Of a stretch of DNA of 64,000 nucleotides, positions 53,873-61,885 are shown piece by piece (the first letter of the stretch is position 1; the number at the start of each line of letters is the position of its first letter). The stretch comes from Paenibacillus sp. FSL R5-0766 (GTDB taxonomy: Bacteria; Bacillota; Bacilli; Paenibacillales; Paenibacillaceae). The DNA is taken from contig NZ_CP150227.1 in assembly GCF_037971845.1 (NCBI RefSeq), positions 5,704,001 to 5,768,000 of the forward strand, written 5' to 3'. A program made the translations under genes and the position numbers. Below the pieces are notes generated by a model. The model made no database searches. It was not told the origin of the DNA and was given only the letters and a program-made list of their open reading frames with translations.

Positions 53873-54154
53873 TTATATTGTTGAGAAGGAGTTAACCTGC
53901 TCAATGCGAAGATAGCTTCCATCCATTGCTTTTACATCCTCCAGAGACTGCTGAAGGTCCATGCTATTCCACTCGCTTCCATCACTGCTAAGATAGTAGC
54001 GATAGTTGGATGCTTGAAACGTAAGGGCCATACCTTCATTTAATCCTTTGAGCATGGGTTCAAGTAATTCATGCAGAGGTATCGTATTAGGAAGCTCTAT
54101 ATCTGTCTTTTTACCAGTAGCATCAATAATTAAAGTCAATAATGTTCGATCCAT
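53873..54154 (-). CDS. YukD/EsaB-like ubiquitin-fold protein
   Basis: 93 aa. Beta-grasp pattern: LLTLIIDATGKKTDIELPNT as the first hairpin, a helix (PLHELLEPMLKGL), then LTFQASNYRYYLS and SYLRIEQVN. YukD and EsaB are small ubiquitin-like proteins needed for type VII secretion in Bacillota. The position, 18 nt after the VWA gene and before the kinase gene, is as expected. Confidence 0.82.
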   Translation of the reverse strand: MDRTLLTLIIDATGKKTDIELPNTIPLHELLEPMLKGLNEGMALTFQASNYRYYLSSDGSEWNSMDLQQSLEDVKAMDGSYLRIEQVNSFSTI

Positions 54155-54172
54155 GTGTTCTCCTCCTTACGG

Positions 54173-54922
54173 TTACATCGGTGTGGAAGCAGACATTTGC
54201 AGCCCTAGTGAAATTAGGTCTTTACTTGTACCAGGCAACATCATTAGTGCACCCTTCTGAATCGAATATCCGGATTCCATCATCATTTCGCGATAGCTTT
54301 CGGGTAAAACCGAAGACATTCGTTTTAATTTTTCCGAATATGGGTCCACCACGAAGGAATCCGGCATCATACCTTTCCAAGCTCGTGTATCCCGAATCCG
54401 GCTAGTGGAAGCATCCTCTGTAATAAAAATGTTCTCAACCAGCACTTTTCCGTCAGGGACAGACATGGTTTTGATCCGTTCAACAATCGGTTCAGGATCT
54501 TCCCCTGTGTAAATGCCATCTGTCATATGACAGACCAGAGGGGCAGGACAGTGCTCCAGGTTACGAAGCTCAGACTGAATAATCTTCTCCGCTTGTTTGA
54601 ATGCCTTCGCCGTGTCTGTGAATCGTTTTGGGTATAGCGGTGGTAGACTTCCACGATTAGCGATACGATCAATAGATTTAACACCATCTAGTAGATCGTA
54701 TACCTCATCACTGTAAGCAAGAATCGCAATTCGATAACGAGGAGACACTTTTGAACCTTTTGTTGCCCGATATACAATCTGACGAATGATGGTCTGTAAC
54801 CCCTCATTGACAATGTCCATCCTCCGTTGTCCTTCCAGTTCAAGTGTCATTGAACCACTAATATCAATTAAATAGATTAATAGAGCGGGCGTGCTTCCCG
54901 TCGCATGTACTGTATAACTCAT
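54173..54922 (-). CDS. VWA-domain protein
   Basis: 249 aa with a von Willebrand factor type A fold. MIDAS residues: DISGSM near residues 20-25, a Thr in the FTDTAKAFKQA region, and the Asp of CHMTDGIY. No signal peptide or membrane helix. VWA proteins assemble complexes or bind divalent metal; this family sits within the operon between the EsxA-like gene and yukD, so it may scaffold secretion components. Not part of the canonical ess/yuk set. Confidence 0.85.
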   Translation of the reverse strand: MSYTVHATGSTPALLIYLIDISGSMTLELEGQRRMDIVNEGLQTIIRQIVYRATKGSKVSPRYRIAILAYSDEVYDLLDGVKSIDRIANRGSLPPLYPKRFTDTAKAFKQAEKIIQSELRNLEHCPAPLVCHMTDGIYTGEDPEPIVERIKTMSVPDGKVLVENIFITEDASTSRIRDTRAWKGMMPDSFVVDPYSEKLKRMSSVLPESYREMMMESGYSIQKGALMMLPGTSKDLISLGLQMSASTPM

Positions 54923-54956
54923 AGAAATAACCTCACATTTTCATACTCTGGATATA

Positions 54957-54987
54957 GAAAAAGCCAGGTAAATTTACCTGGCTTCTT
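54957..54987 (-). terminator. Hairpin after the EsxA-like gene
   Basis: AAGCCAGGTAAAT and ATTTACCTGGCTT form a perfect stem; on the minus strand it is followed by TTTTT. It may reduce transcription of the genes downstream, so that the secreted WXG100 protein is made in excess. Confidence 0.8.
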
Positions 54988-54993
54988 ATGTAA

Positions 54994-55266
54994 CTATTTT
55001 GCTTCATCTGCGCGTCTAAAGTTATCTGAAATTTTGCTTAGTTCTTCCGAAACAAACCCAAGCATTTGAATATAAGATTTCATTTCATTCTGACGTTCCG
55101 TATAACGTTGATAAAAGGCATTAGATTGCATACCTTCCCATTCAGCTTGCATTGTTTGCATTAGTGAGTTTAATTGCTGAGTAAGCTGTTCACTTTCTTG
55201 TTGAGCTTGTTTGAATTTATTTGATGCTTGATCCATCTCTTCAGGTGTAATTTTAATTCTTACCAT
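54994..55266 (-). CDS. WXG100-family protein (EsxA-like)
   Basis: 90 aa from the ATG at 55266, about ten nt after AAAGGGGA. Two helices around WEG near residue 43 (MQAEWEGMQSNAF) and a charged C-terminus (RRADEAK) give the standard EsxA shape. It follows the ATPase gene but has its own promoter candidate and is framed by terminators on both sides, consistent with strong separate expression of the main secreted WXG100 protein. Confidence 0.92.
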   Translation of the reverse strand: MVRIKITPEEMDQASNKFKQAQQESEQLTQQLNSLMQTMQAEWEGMQSNAFYQRYTERQNEMKSYIQMLGFVSEELSKISDNFRRADEAK

Positions 55267-55315
55267 TCTTATCTTCCCCTTTATACCAATTTTATAAATT
55301 TTAACCAATTACTAT

Positions 55316-55343
55316 TGTATACAATGAACTATACAATTGCCAA
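55316..55343 (-). promoter_or_regulatory. Candidate promoter of the EsxA-like gene
   Basis: Minus strand TTGGCA (55343-55338), a 16-nt spacer, and TATACA (55321-55316), about 50 nt before the start codon and just after the terminator of the ATPase gene. Confidence 0.6.
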
Positions 55344-55354
55344 ACATTTTTTGG

Positions 55355-55384
55355 GAAAAAAGACTCATTTGTGAGTCTTTTTTC
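55355..55384 (-). terminator. Terminator after the type VII ATPase gene
   Basis: AAAAAAGACTCA and TGAGTCTTTTTT pair perfectly around a 4-nt loop, immediately downstream of the ATPase stop codon at 55395. Confidence 0.85.
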
Positions 55385-55394
55385 CTTATAACCC

Positions 55395-58300
55395 TTAATT
55401 TACGACAAGATTCGAGTTTTCATTTCGTATTACTACTTGCTCTTCAATCTGTGCAACACCATTAGCAAATGCATGCACCGTTTTAACATTTACGAACTTA
55501 CGTTTAACATAAAAGCCTTCTCCATCTGGCAACAAACGGCTGCCAGAAATATAAGGAACTTTGATATTGAATAACTCGGCGTCGTTAGACTCTGCGGTGC
55601 CTAATAACCAGCCGATCTGAGCAGATTTGATGTCTTTAAGCCAATCATCATAGTTACGATTGATCGCATTGGCTTGTCCGGATACAATGATATACACCCC
55701 ATGCTCCCGTCCGTTTCGGGTGATGTATTCCAGATGCCCTGTGATTGTTCGGGAAATACGCTTCGCGATGAAATCAACGTCGTCAATAATCAGCACCATT
55801 TTAGGAGCAAATTCATCTGGATCAGCAACTCTCTCTTCCAGCTTGGAACGGAGAGCTTCGATCATTTCCTCCATCGTGGCCTCATTGGTTGCAAATGCCA
55901 CCGTATGATGAAGGTCTTTCAACACTCCCAGTCCTTGTGGCGTACGTCTAAAGTCACACAGATAGAGTTCAAGCTCTTCCTGTATATATTTCATAGCAGA
56001 CATTAGGCCAATAGTAACAAGTAGCGATGTCTTTCCAGATTCCATTCTTCCTGCCACCATGAAATATGGGCCATCCTCCTCCATATTCCAGCCGAGCATG
56101 TTCAAGCTATCAATGTTCATGTGTACAGGTAAAACAGGACTAGAAGCCATATTCAGATTACCTGTCGCTTCTGGAATTGTGATTATCTCAGGCAGCACTC
56201 GAATAGACTCCGGTTTAGGCGTCATGCAGGAAGCATCGATTGCTGCGAACTGTTCGCGCAATAACTTGGCACGGGAAGACTCATTCACCGCATTAATGGA
56301 TAATGCCGTTTGGAACTCATATGGAGGAATGGATCCCTTCACAAAGGCCCTTCCTTCCGGCATCTGTGTTGGTGCTTTGTTCAGTCTTCCTACTGCATAG
56401 TTATAGTCCCCTGCATCTGCAAGCATATATGAGACAGCATTTGGGAAGTTACTACGGATTCGTTCTAGCATGTCTGAAATCCGGTTAATGGTTGCGACAA
56501 AGTATATCCCTAATCCTGGTCCTTCACGAAGAAGGGGATCCAGCTTCTCATGAAGCTTCTCGAACTGTCCTCGGAAACTAACATAGCTATCGATAATAAC
56601 AAGTATGGCTGGCAGCGTATTTCCAGTTTCGGAACAGTAAGACAATCTAGATTTCACTCCTGTTTCAGCAAACAGTGTTTTACGCTTACTAATGGTCTCT
56701 TCCAGATAATTGAACAATCGGTTCATCTTCTCTTCCTGATCATCCTGAATGACATCCGCTACATGAGGCAATAGAGTATAATCCTTCAGCATTCTTCCGA
56801 AATCGAGCGCATAGATATTCACATCATTAGGTGTTGTTTCCATTGCCAGTGAATAGAGCAAGGTTTGGATAAATGTTGTTTTCCCCGTACCTGGCATACC
56901 ATATATTAGCCAATGTCCTGATTCGAGATCGATCCGAAGTGGAAATTGTCTTTGGTTCACTACATCATCAATAAGTCCAACTTGCGGATTCAAAATTTTA
57001 CCTGATTCACTTGAACTAACAGCTAGATCTTCCAAGGTCAGATGATTAGGCAATGGCTCCAGCCAAGGACCTGGTAGACGCTGAATACCTTCGCGTTCTG
57101 CTTTCATCGCGATATGCTCAATAAGAACGTTTAATTGTTTTTTACTGAGTGTCTTTTCTTCAGCAGGTTTTGTTTCCTGAAGCAACTCGAGCTGGTCACT
57201 TAACTTGGTCTTGCGTCCATCTAATTCATAAGCATACATATTGCGGTCAGATTGCGTAATACTCTGATCTGGTCGATACGGAGCACCGCTCCATGCGAAT
57301 TGAACGGATTCAAATACTTCATTACTACCGACTTGTAGAAAACCACGACCCGGGTTTGTAATATGAGCAGCATCCGGAATTCGGATCATCTCACGACTAT
57401 CACTTTCGTCCTGAACTCGAAGGCAGACTTTATAACGGGAGTTACTCCAGATTTTATCATCTACAACGCCGCCTGGTTTCTGGGTTGCCAAGAGCAGATG
57501 CACACCCAATGTCCGACCAATAGCCGCAATGGAAACCAATTCACTCATGAACTCCGGTTGGTCTTTTTTCAGTTGGGCAAACTCATCGATGACGATGAAT
57601 AGATGCGGGAGAGGATCCCGATCTTTCCACTCTGTAAGATAATATTCGTCAATATGCTGTACATTACCAGCAGCAATGAATAACCGCTGTCTTCGTTTAA
57701 GCTCGGATTTAAGGGAAACCTTAGACCGTTCGATTAACCCTTCTTCTTCAAGGTTCGTTACTGTGGCAATAACGTGAGGCAATTCCTGGAACGTGTTGGA
57801 CATGCCCCCACCTTTATAGTCAATCAGCATAAAAGCCATATCATGGGGATGATATTCAACCGCAAGTGATGCAATAATGGATTGAATAACTTCACTTTTA
57901 CCTGAACCGGTTGTTCCTGCCATAAGTCCGTGAGGACCATGTCCTTTACGCTCTATCTTGTCATGAAGGTTCAGCAGAACCGGCTTTTTCCCCCCTCTAA
58001 CACCCACAGGGAAAGGCAGGGTATTGGGATAACGTGACTTCTGCCAATTGTTTTCCACATGAAACTGTTCTATATTCTGTATTCCAAATAATTCAAACAA
58101 CGTCAGTACATTTACAATCTCATCCGCAGAATTCCGCTTGATCCGATACGGAGCAATCTGACGTGCAAATTGATCTGCTTGTTCCAGTGTCATCTGATCT
58201 GATTTGAAGGGTTGTACAAATGGAATCTCATCCTTAGGCTTGGCATATGTAGCATCGCCAGCGGAACCCCCCGTTACATTCGTTGAACGCATGACCCCTT

Positions 58301-59399
58301 CAGCCGAATGCAAATCAATAACCAGTTCACATTCCTTCGGAAGAACGTCTTTGCTCGGTGCAAGTACAATGCTGCAGACGCCAATGACCTCCGAGCTCTT
58401 CATCATCAAAGAAAGAATAGGCTCATGCTCCAGCATCTCAATGAACGGCAGGAAACACACGTAAAACGGGAGTGCTTTCTCCCCCTTGTTCAACCATTGG
58501 CGACGCTGTAACATCGTAAATAATTGCTCCATCAATTGAGGTTGATATCCACGTTCTTCGAACAGATATCTGCCCGAACGGGTGTCGTTCCACACATGCG
58601 GAATCCACCTCATCCAGTCCCAATTTTCTCGTTGCATCTTATTCATAAATACGGCCATTTTAAGCTCGTCAGGTGCATGATGTGCCGCAAGTTGGGTCAC
58701 AACAGTACGACAGAACATATTTAGTTCTTCTTCGTAGCCTACAAGTCCGATAATGCGATATTTACTCAAGTCCAACAGGGCGGGAGCATTCGTAATTGTA
58801 GTGAATTTCTCCGTCATTTCCCTCGCTTTTTCAAGCATCGGATCCTTCTCGACTCCATTTTGCTTAGGTATCGTAATGTCGAAGTTACTTGGCACGGTTC
58901 CAATGCCGACGCGGACTTTCAAGAAGTCAAAATCCTGTGGAATTCGCTCCCATACCGAAGAGCTTCGCTCCTTGACCATATTGATACAAAATTGTGGATC
59001 CAAATGGGTTTGGTGCCAGTTCAAAATCAATTCGTTCTTCCAGTTCTGCAGCGTTTCCCTGTTCTCATTAATGTGATTGTCGTATAAACGTTCACGATCT
59101 TTAATTTTCTTACGATGCTTTGCTTTATTCTGGAAATGAACCAGTACAGGTACAAAATATGAAACAACCATCATACAGAGGGAAATCATCTGTACGGTTA
59201 CAAATTGCCCATTCCCCCGACTTTGGTAAAAAGTCATCATTGCCGCCCCACCTGCAACTGTAACCATGATGGGAACCATAATCGAGATAATGTTCAATTG
59301 TGGTGGTTGAGGAAGTGAGGGCGGGGAGAAAATTTCCACTTCCTCTCCCGATGTTTCCTTAATAATCCTAGGCGATCTCTTATAGAAAAAATGGGACAT
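55395..59399 (-). CDS. Type VII secretion ATPase, EssC/EccC family
   Basis: 1334 aa, the motor of the type VII machine. Two transmembrane helices at about residues 38-85 follow a short cytoplasmic start; no FHA domains precede them, which is more like EccC than like EssC/YukB. Three FtsK/SpoIIIE ATPase domains follow, with Walker A motifs GTTGSGKSE (~495), GMPGTGKTT (~836) and GRMESGKTS (~1121) and Walker B strands LFIVIDEF, ILVIIDS and VLIIDDVD. All three loops keep Gly-Lys-Ser/Thr. The start ATG follows GAGGAGG. Preceded by the Tad-like genes, followed by the EsxA-like gene. Confidence 0.95.
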   Translation of the reverse strand: MSHFFYKRSPRIIKETSGEEVEIFSPPSLPQPPQLNIISIMVPIMVTVAGGAAMMTFYQSRGNGQFVTVQMISLCMMVVSYFVPVLVHFQNKAKHRKKIKDRERLYDNHINENRETLQNWKNELILNWHQTHLDPQFCINMVKERSSSVWERIPQDFDFLKVRVGIGTVPSNFDITIPKQNGVEKDPMLEKAREMTEKFTTITNAPALLDLSKYRIIGLVGYEEELNMFCRTVVTQLAAHHAPDELKMAVFMNKMQRENWDWMRWIPHVWNDTRSGRYLFEERGYQPQLMEQLFTMLQRRQWLNKGEKALPFYVCFLPFIEMLEHEPILSLMMKSSEVIGVCSIVLAPSKDVLPKECELVIDLHSAEGVMRSTNVTGGSAGDATYAKPKDEIPFVQPFKSDQMTLEQADQFARQIAPYRIKRNSADEIVNVLTLFELFGIQNIEQFHVENNWQKSRYPNTLPFPVGVRGGKKPVLLNLHDKIERKGHGPHGLMAGTTGSGKSEVIQSIIASLAVEYHPHDMAFMLIDYKGGGMSNTFQELPHVIATVTNLEEEGLIERSKVSLKSELKRRQRLFIAAGNVQHIDEYYLTEWKDRDPLPHLFIVIDEFAQLKKDQPEFMSELVSIAAIGRTLGVHLLLATQKPGGVVDDKIWSNSRYKVCLRVQDESDSREMIRIPDAAHITNPGRGFLQVGSNEVFESVQFAWSGAPYRPDQSITQSDRNMYAYELDGRKTKLSDQLELLQETKPAEEKTLSKKQLNVLIEHIAMKAEREGIQRLPGPWLEPLPNHLTLEDLAVSSSESGKILNPQVGLIDDVVNQRQFPLRIDLESGHWLIYGMPGTGKTTFIQTLLYSLAMETTPNDVNIYALDFGRMLKDYTLLPHVADVIQDDQEEKMNRLFNYLEETISKRKTLFAETGVKSRLSYCSETGNTLPAILVIIDSYVSFRGQFEKLHEKLDPLLREGPGLGIYFVATINRISDMLERIRSNFPNAVSYMLADAGDYNYAVGRLNKAPTQMPEGRAFVKGSIPPYEFQTALSINAVNESSRAKLLREQFAAIDASCMTPKPESIRVLPEIITIPEATGNLNMASSPVLPVHMNIDSLNMLGWNMEEDGPYFMVAGRMESGKTSLLVTIGLMSAMKYIQEELELYLCDFRRTPQGLGVLKDLHHTVAFATNEATMEEMIEALRSKLEERVADPDEFAPKMVLIIDDVDFIAKRISRTITGHLEYITRNGREHGVYIIVSGQANAINRNYDDWLKDIKSAQIGWLLGTAESNDAELFNIKVPYISGSRLLPDGEGFYVKRKFVNVKTVHAFANGVAQIEEQVVIRNENSNLVVN

Positions 59400-59429
59400 G
59401 CTCAGTCTGCCTCCTCTTCAACGTATTTT

Positions 59430-60413
59430 TTAGCGATTCATGCAACCCTTCGGATAATAACCTGCTGCTGCTGCATCTCTTTCACTTGAGAAGGTCTCAT
59501 CTTCCCGATAACCATAAGAACACGTACTAGGGTAATAATATTTAATACCGGTTGTCAGATCGACAGCGCCTTTAATCTCTGTTTTCTTGACCAGTCGGCC
59601 TCCACCAAGAGCATAGTTGTTATAGAATTGGTCCCCTATCGGAATTCCTTGGATAAATGCCATAATTCCAATGTCATCGATAGAGTTGATCCATTCTTCC
59701 TGTGAAATTTGTGGAAGGCTAAAGGTATAATGGACTCCGTACCGAGTCGCGTACTCATTATGTTTGTTTATATAATAAGCCAGATCCTGTTGAATACTTT
59801 TCACGATGACACTTTTTCGCATCGCTTCAAAATTGGCTGCATTGTCTAATAAAGGAATGTTGGTTGTGCCCTCCAAATCTTCACGGAACCCTTCAACCCA
59901 AGCCTTTGCGTAAGAATCATACGCATATACATAACTGTCCAACGTGAAATTAATACTGTTACCTCTGTCGTCCGAGTACGAATATGGTTTCTTCGGTCTC
60001 CACATATGCTTGAATACCCTCTCTCCATTGGCATCCCTGTACTCATCCACTGCGTACAAGTCATAGCTATCGTAATCAATGACGGCAACTGCTGGAATAT
60101 ATCCCGCAAGAGCTCCCTGTCTAACAGGGTCATTGACAACATCAAAATTCAAATAGAGTGTGCGAAAGAAAGTGTCCAGCGCTCTCTCTTTATTCGCAAA
60201 GAAGAATTTTCTCGACTGATAACCCGCCTCATATTCTTGGAGTACATTCATATTTAACATCTGAGAAGCATCCTGAACTGCAGTATGTAGTGAAGCTGAA
60301 TATTGATCAGATAAGGCCTGAGCCGTTTTTTGGTCTCCTGTTCGAAAATCCATGACTAGATAAAAAGGGACAAAGATACAGATAAACAATATTGCCAGAT
60401 TAGTAATCTTCAT
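59430..60413 (-). CDS. Exported membrane-anchored protein of the Tad-like/type VII block
   Basis: 327 aa. An N-terminal hydrophobic segment (NLAILFICIFVPFYLVM) is the only membrane element; the remaining ~300 residues are outside and rich in Tyr, Asp and Asn, with two Cys near the C-terminus (TCSYGY and GCMNR) that could form a disulfide. No family recognised. Its start overlaps the end of the gene upstream, so it is in the same operon, 30 nt before the ATPase gene. Confidence 0.7.
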   Translation of the reverse strand: MKITNLAILFICIFVPFYLVMDFRTGDQKTAQALSDQYSASLHTAVQDASQMLNMNVLQEYEAGYQSRKFFFANKERALDTFFRTLYLNFDVVNDPVRQGALAGYIPAVAVIDYDSYDLYAVDEYRDANGERVFKHMWRPKKPYSYSDDRGNSINFTLDSYVYAYDSYAKAWVEGFREDLEGTTNIPLLDNAANFEAMRKSVIVKSIQQDLAYYINKHNEYATRYGVHYTFSLPQISQEEWINSIDDIGIMAFIQGIPIGDQFYNNYALGGGRLVKKTEIKGAVDLTTGIKYYYPSTCSYGYREDETFSSERDAAAAGYYPKGCMNR

Positions 60414-60948
60414 TGATTACCATTCCCCCGTAAGGAACATAGACCTTAACGTTGCCATCCGTGATGCCTCCAGTAAAAACATCACTAAGGATTGTAGCCA
60501 TGGTGCGATTAACATTTTTCACTTTCACGGTGAAGAAGTCACCTACCGCCATGACATATCTACGATTCAGATCAGATGCTGGGCTATTGGGAAACAACCT
60601 CTGCATAATTTCCTGATTATAATGACCATCGAAGTAGGTCGTGAAACTATCACGGAATGTAGCCGAATTAGCCGGATCGGTATATTCCGGATTATATTTC
60701 TTGTGTAAATGTTCCATCTGGATGTCATACTGATTCCCCGTAGCTCCGAGCTTTTGGTTGAACTCTAGATACATCTCAGGAGTGATATACCCCTTGGTTC
60801 TAGCGGAATCCACGAATGTAGTCACAGCTGAGTGGATAACGATTTGAGACAAGTCATCCTGTCTTTGAGCCTGTTGGTACAACGGATACAAGAATAACAA
60901 CACGATGGCAATGAAAATGCCTAATATTTTGGAGAAAGAGTTTTCCAC
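60400..60948 (-). CDS. Exported membrane-anchored protein, pilus-like
   Basis: 182 aa with a GTG start at 60948 after AAAGGGTGA. One N-terminal hydrophobic helix (ILGIFIAIVLLFLYPLY) is followed by a helix and an external domain (VDSARTKGYITPEMYLEF, KVYVPYGGMVIN). The same layout as its neighbours: short N-terminus, membrane helix, extracellular domain, as in minor pilins or Tad pseudopilins. It overlaps the next gene by 14 nt. Confidence 0.7.
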   Translation of the reverse strand: MENSFSKILGIFIAIVLLFLYPLYQQAQRQDDLSQIVIHSAVTTFVDSARTKGYITPEMYLEFNQKLGATGNQYDIQMEHLHKKYNPEYTDPANSATFRDSFTTYFDGHYNQEIMQRLFPNSPASDLNRRYVMAVGDFFTVKVKNVNRTMATILSDVFTGGITDGNVKVYVPYGGMVINEDY

Positions 60949-60961
60949 ACTAGCTCACCCT

Positions 60962-61342
60962 TTATGTAAAAACAATGGTTTGTACTTTGCCTTGACTGTC
61001 TCGAATATATGAAACAACATAGGTTCGACTGAGATCGACTCCTGATACATCAATACTTTCAATATCATCTGAACTATAGAAGTATTTATTAACTACACGG
61101 ATATTGGCGTCCAAGGTTTTCATTTGTCTTATGCTTTGAAGAACCTCTGCACCCGTGTAGGTAACTTGCTCCGTAATTTCAAGACTTGTGAACAATCTTC
61201 GCTCTTCATTTACTGCAGATTTATGCGTAATGTTAACTGCTGCATCCTGAGACTGAATGCCTCCAAGAGCGAACATGCAAGCAACGATCAGAATGCTGAT
61301 TTCAGCCACGACCAGTATGAACTTTTCCATCGTTTCGCTCAT
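60962..61342 (-). CDS. Small pilin-like membrane protein
   Basis: 126 aa starting behind AAGGAGG. N-terminal hydrophobic helix (FILVVAEISILIVACMFAL), then a soluble domain of ~95 residues (TGAEVLQSIRQMKTLDAN, YVVSYIRDSQGKVQTIVF). Pattern of a Tad minor pilin. It shares the segment type 'SGSQVLNAVRQY / TGAEVLQSIRQM' with its neighbour at 61376, so the two are probably paralogues. Confidence 0.7.
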   Translation of the reverse strand: MSETMEKFILVVAEISILIVACMFALGGIQSQDAAVNITHKSAVNEERRLFTSLEITEQVTYTGAEVLQSIRQMKTLDANIRVVNKYFYSSDDIESIDVSGVDLSRTYVVSYIRDSQGKVQTIVFT

Positions 61343-61375
61343 TGGAGACCTCCTTGTAAAGTATCATCTCTACAA

Positions 61376-61867
61376 CTATTCTTGGGTAAAAATTATCCCA
61401 CGAATCATATTATTTTTATCTCTAACAATAGAGGATTTAAATTTTCCACTAGGATTAATGTAGGCCATCGAAGCTTGATTTTCAGCTCCAGATAGATCAA
61501 GTTCTTTCTCATTTGATGGTGGGATCTCACCAGTTAGAGTATCAAATTTATTCCCATAAAAAAGACCCTTCTTATTATATTCATATTCAGAGTTTCTTTG
61601 TTTTCCTGTAATTACTTGCACACCAAATTGTTCCTGATTCATATATTGTCGCACTGCATTCAACACCTGACTGCCCGACAAAGTCGTATTGCTATACGTC
61701 TGATATTCCGTATCCGACAACTGCGTCGTAATCGCAGCCATCTTGGTCTGTCCTTGTTTCGCCGCATCCTGCGACGAGATCGTAATAATAACTACAATCG
61801 TAATCAACATAATGGTGAGGAATATCCCCGCTGCGACCCGTATTCCGACGCCTGTATTTTCTTCCAT
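61376..61867 (-). CDS. Pilin-like membrane protein
   Basis: 163 aa. Residues ~10-30 form a hydrophobic helix (VAAGIFLTIMLITIVVIIT), followed by SSQDAAKQGQTKM and an external domain with LSGSQVLNAVRQYMNQEQFG and a C-terminal SIVRDKNNMIRGIIF. The helix-then-domain layout and the repeat of short segments with the 126-aa neighbour suggest paralogous pilus components. The start lies 18 nt after the preceding stop codon. Confidence 0.7.
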   Translation of the reverse strand: MEENTGVGIRVAAGIFLTIMLITIVVIITISSQDAAKQGQTKMAAITTQLSDTEYQTYSNTTLSGSQVLNAVRQYMNQEQFGVQVITGKQRNSEYEYNKKGLFYGNKFDTLTGEIPPSNEKELDLSGAENQASMAYINPSGKFKSSIVRDKNNMIRGIIFTQE

Positions 61868-61885
61868 GAAAAAATCAATCCCCTC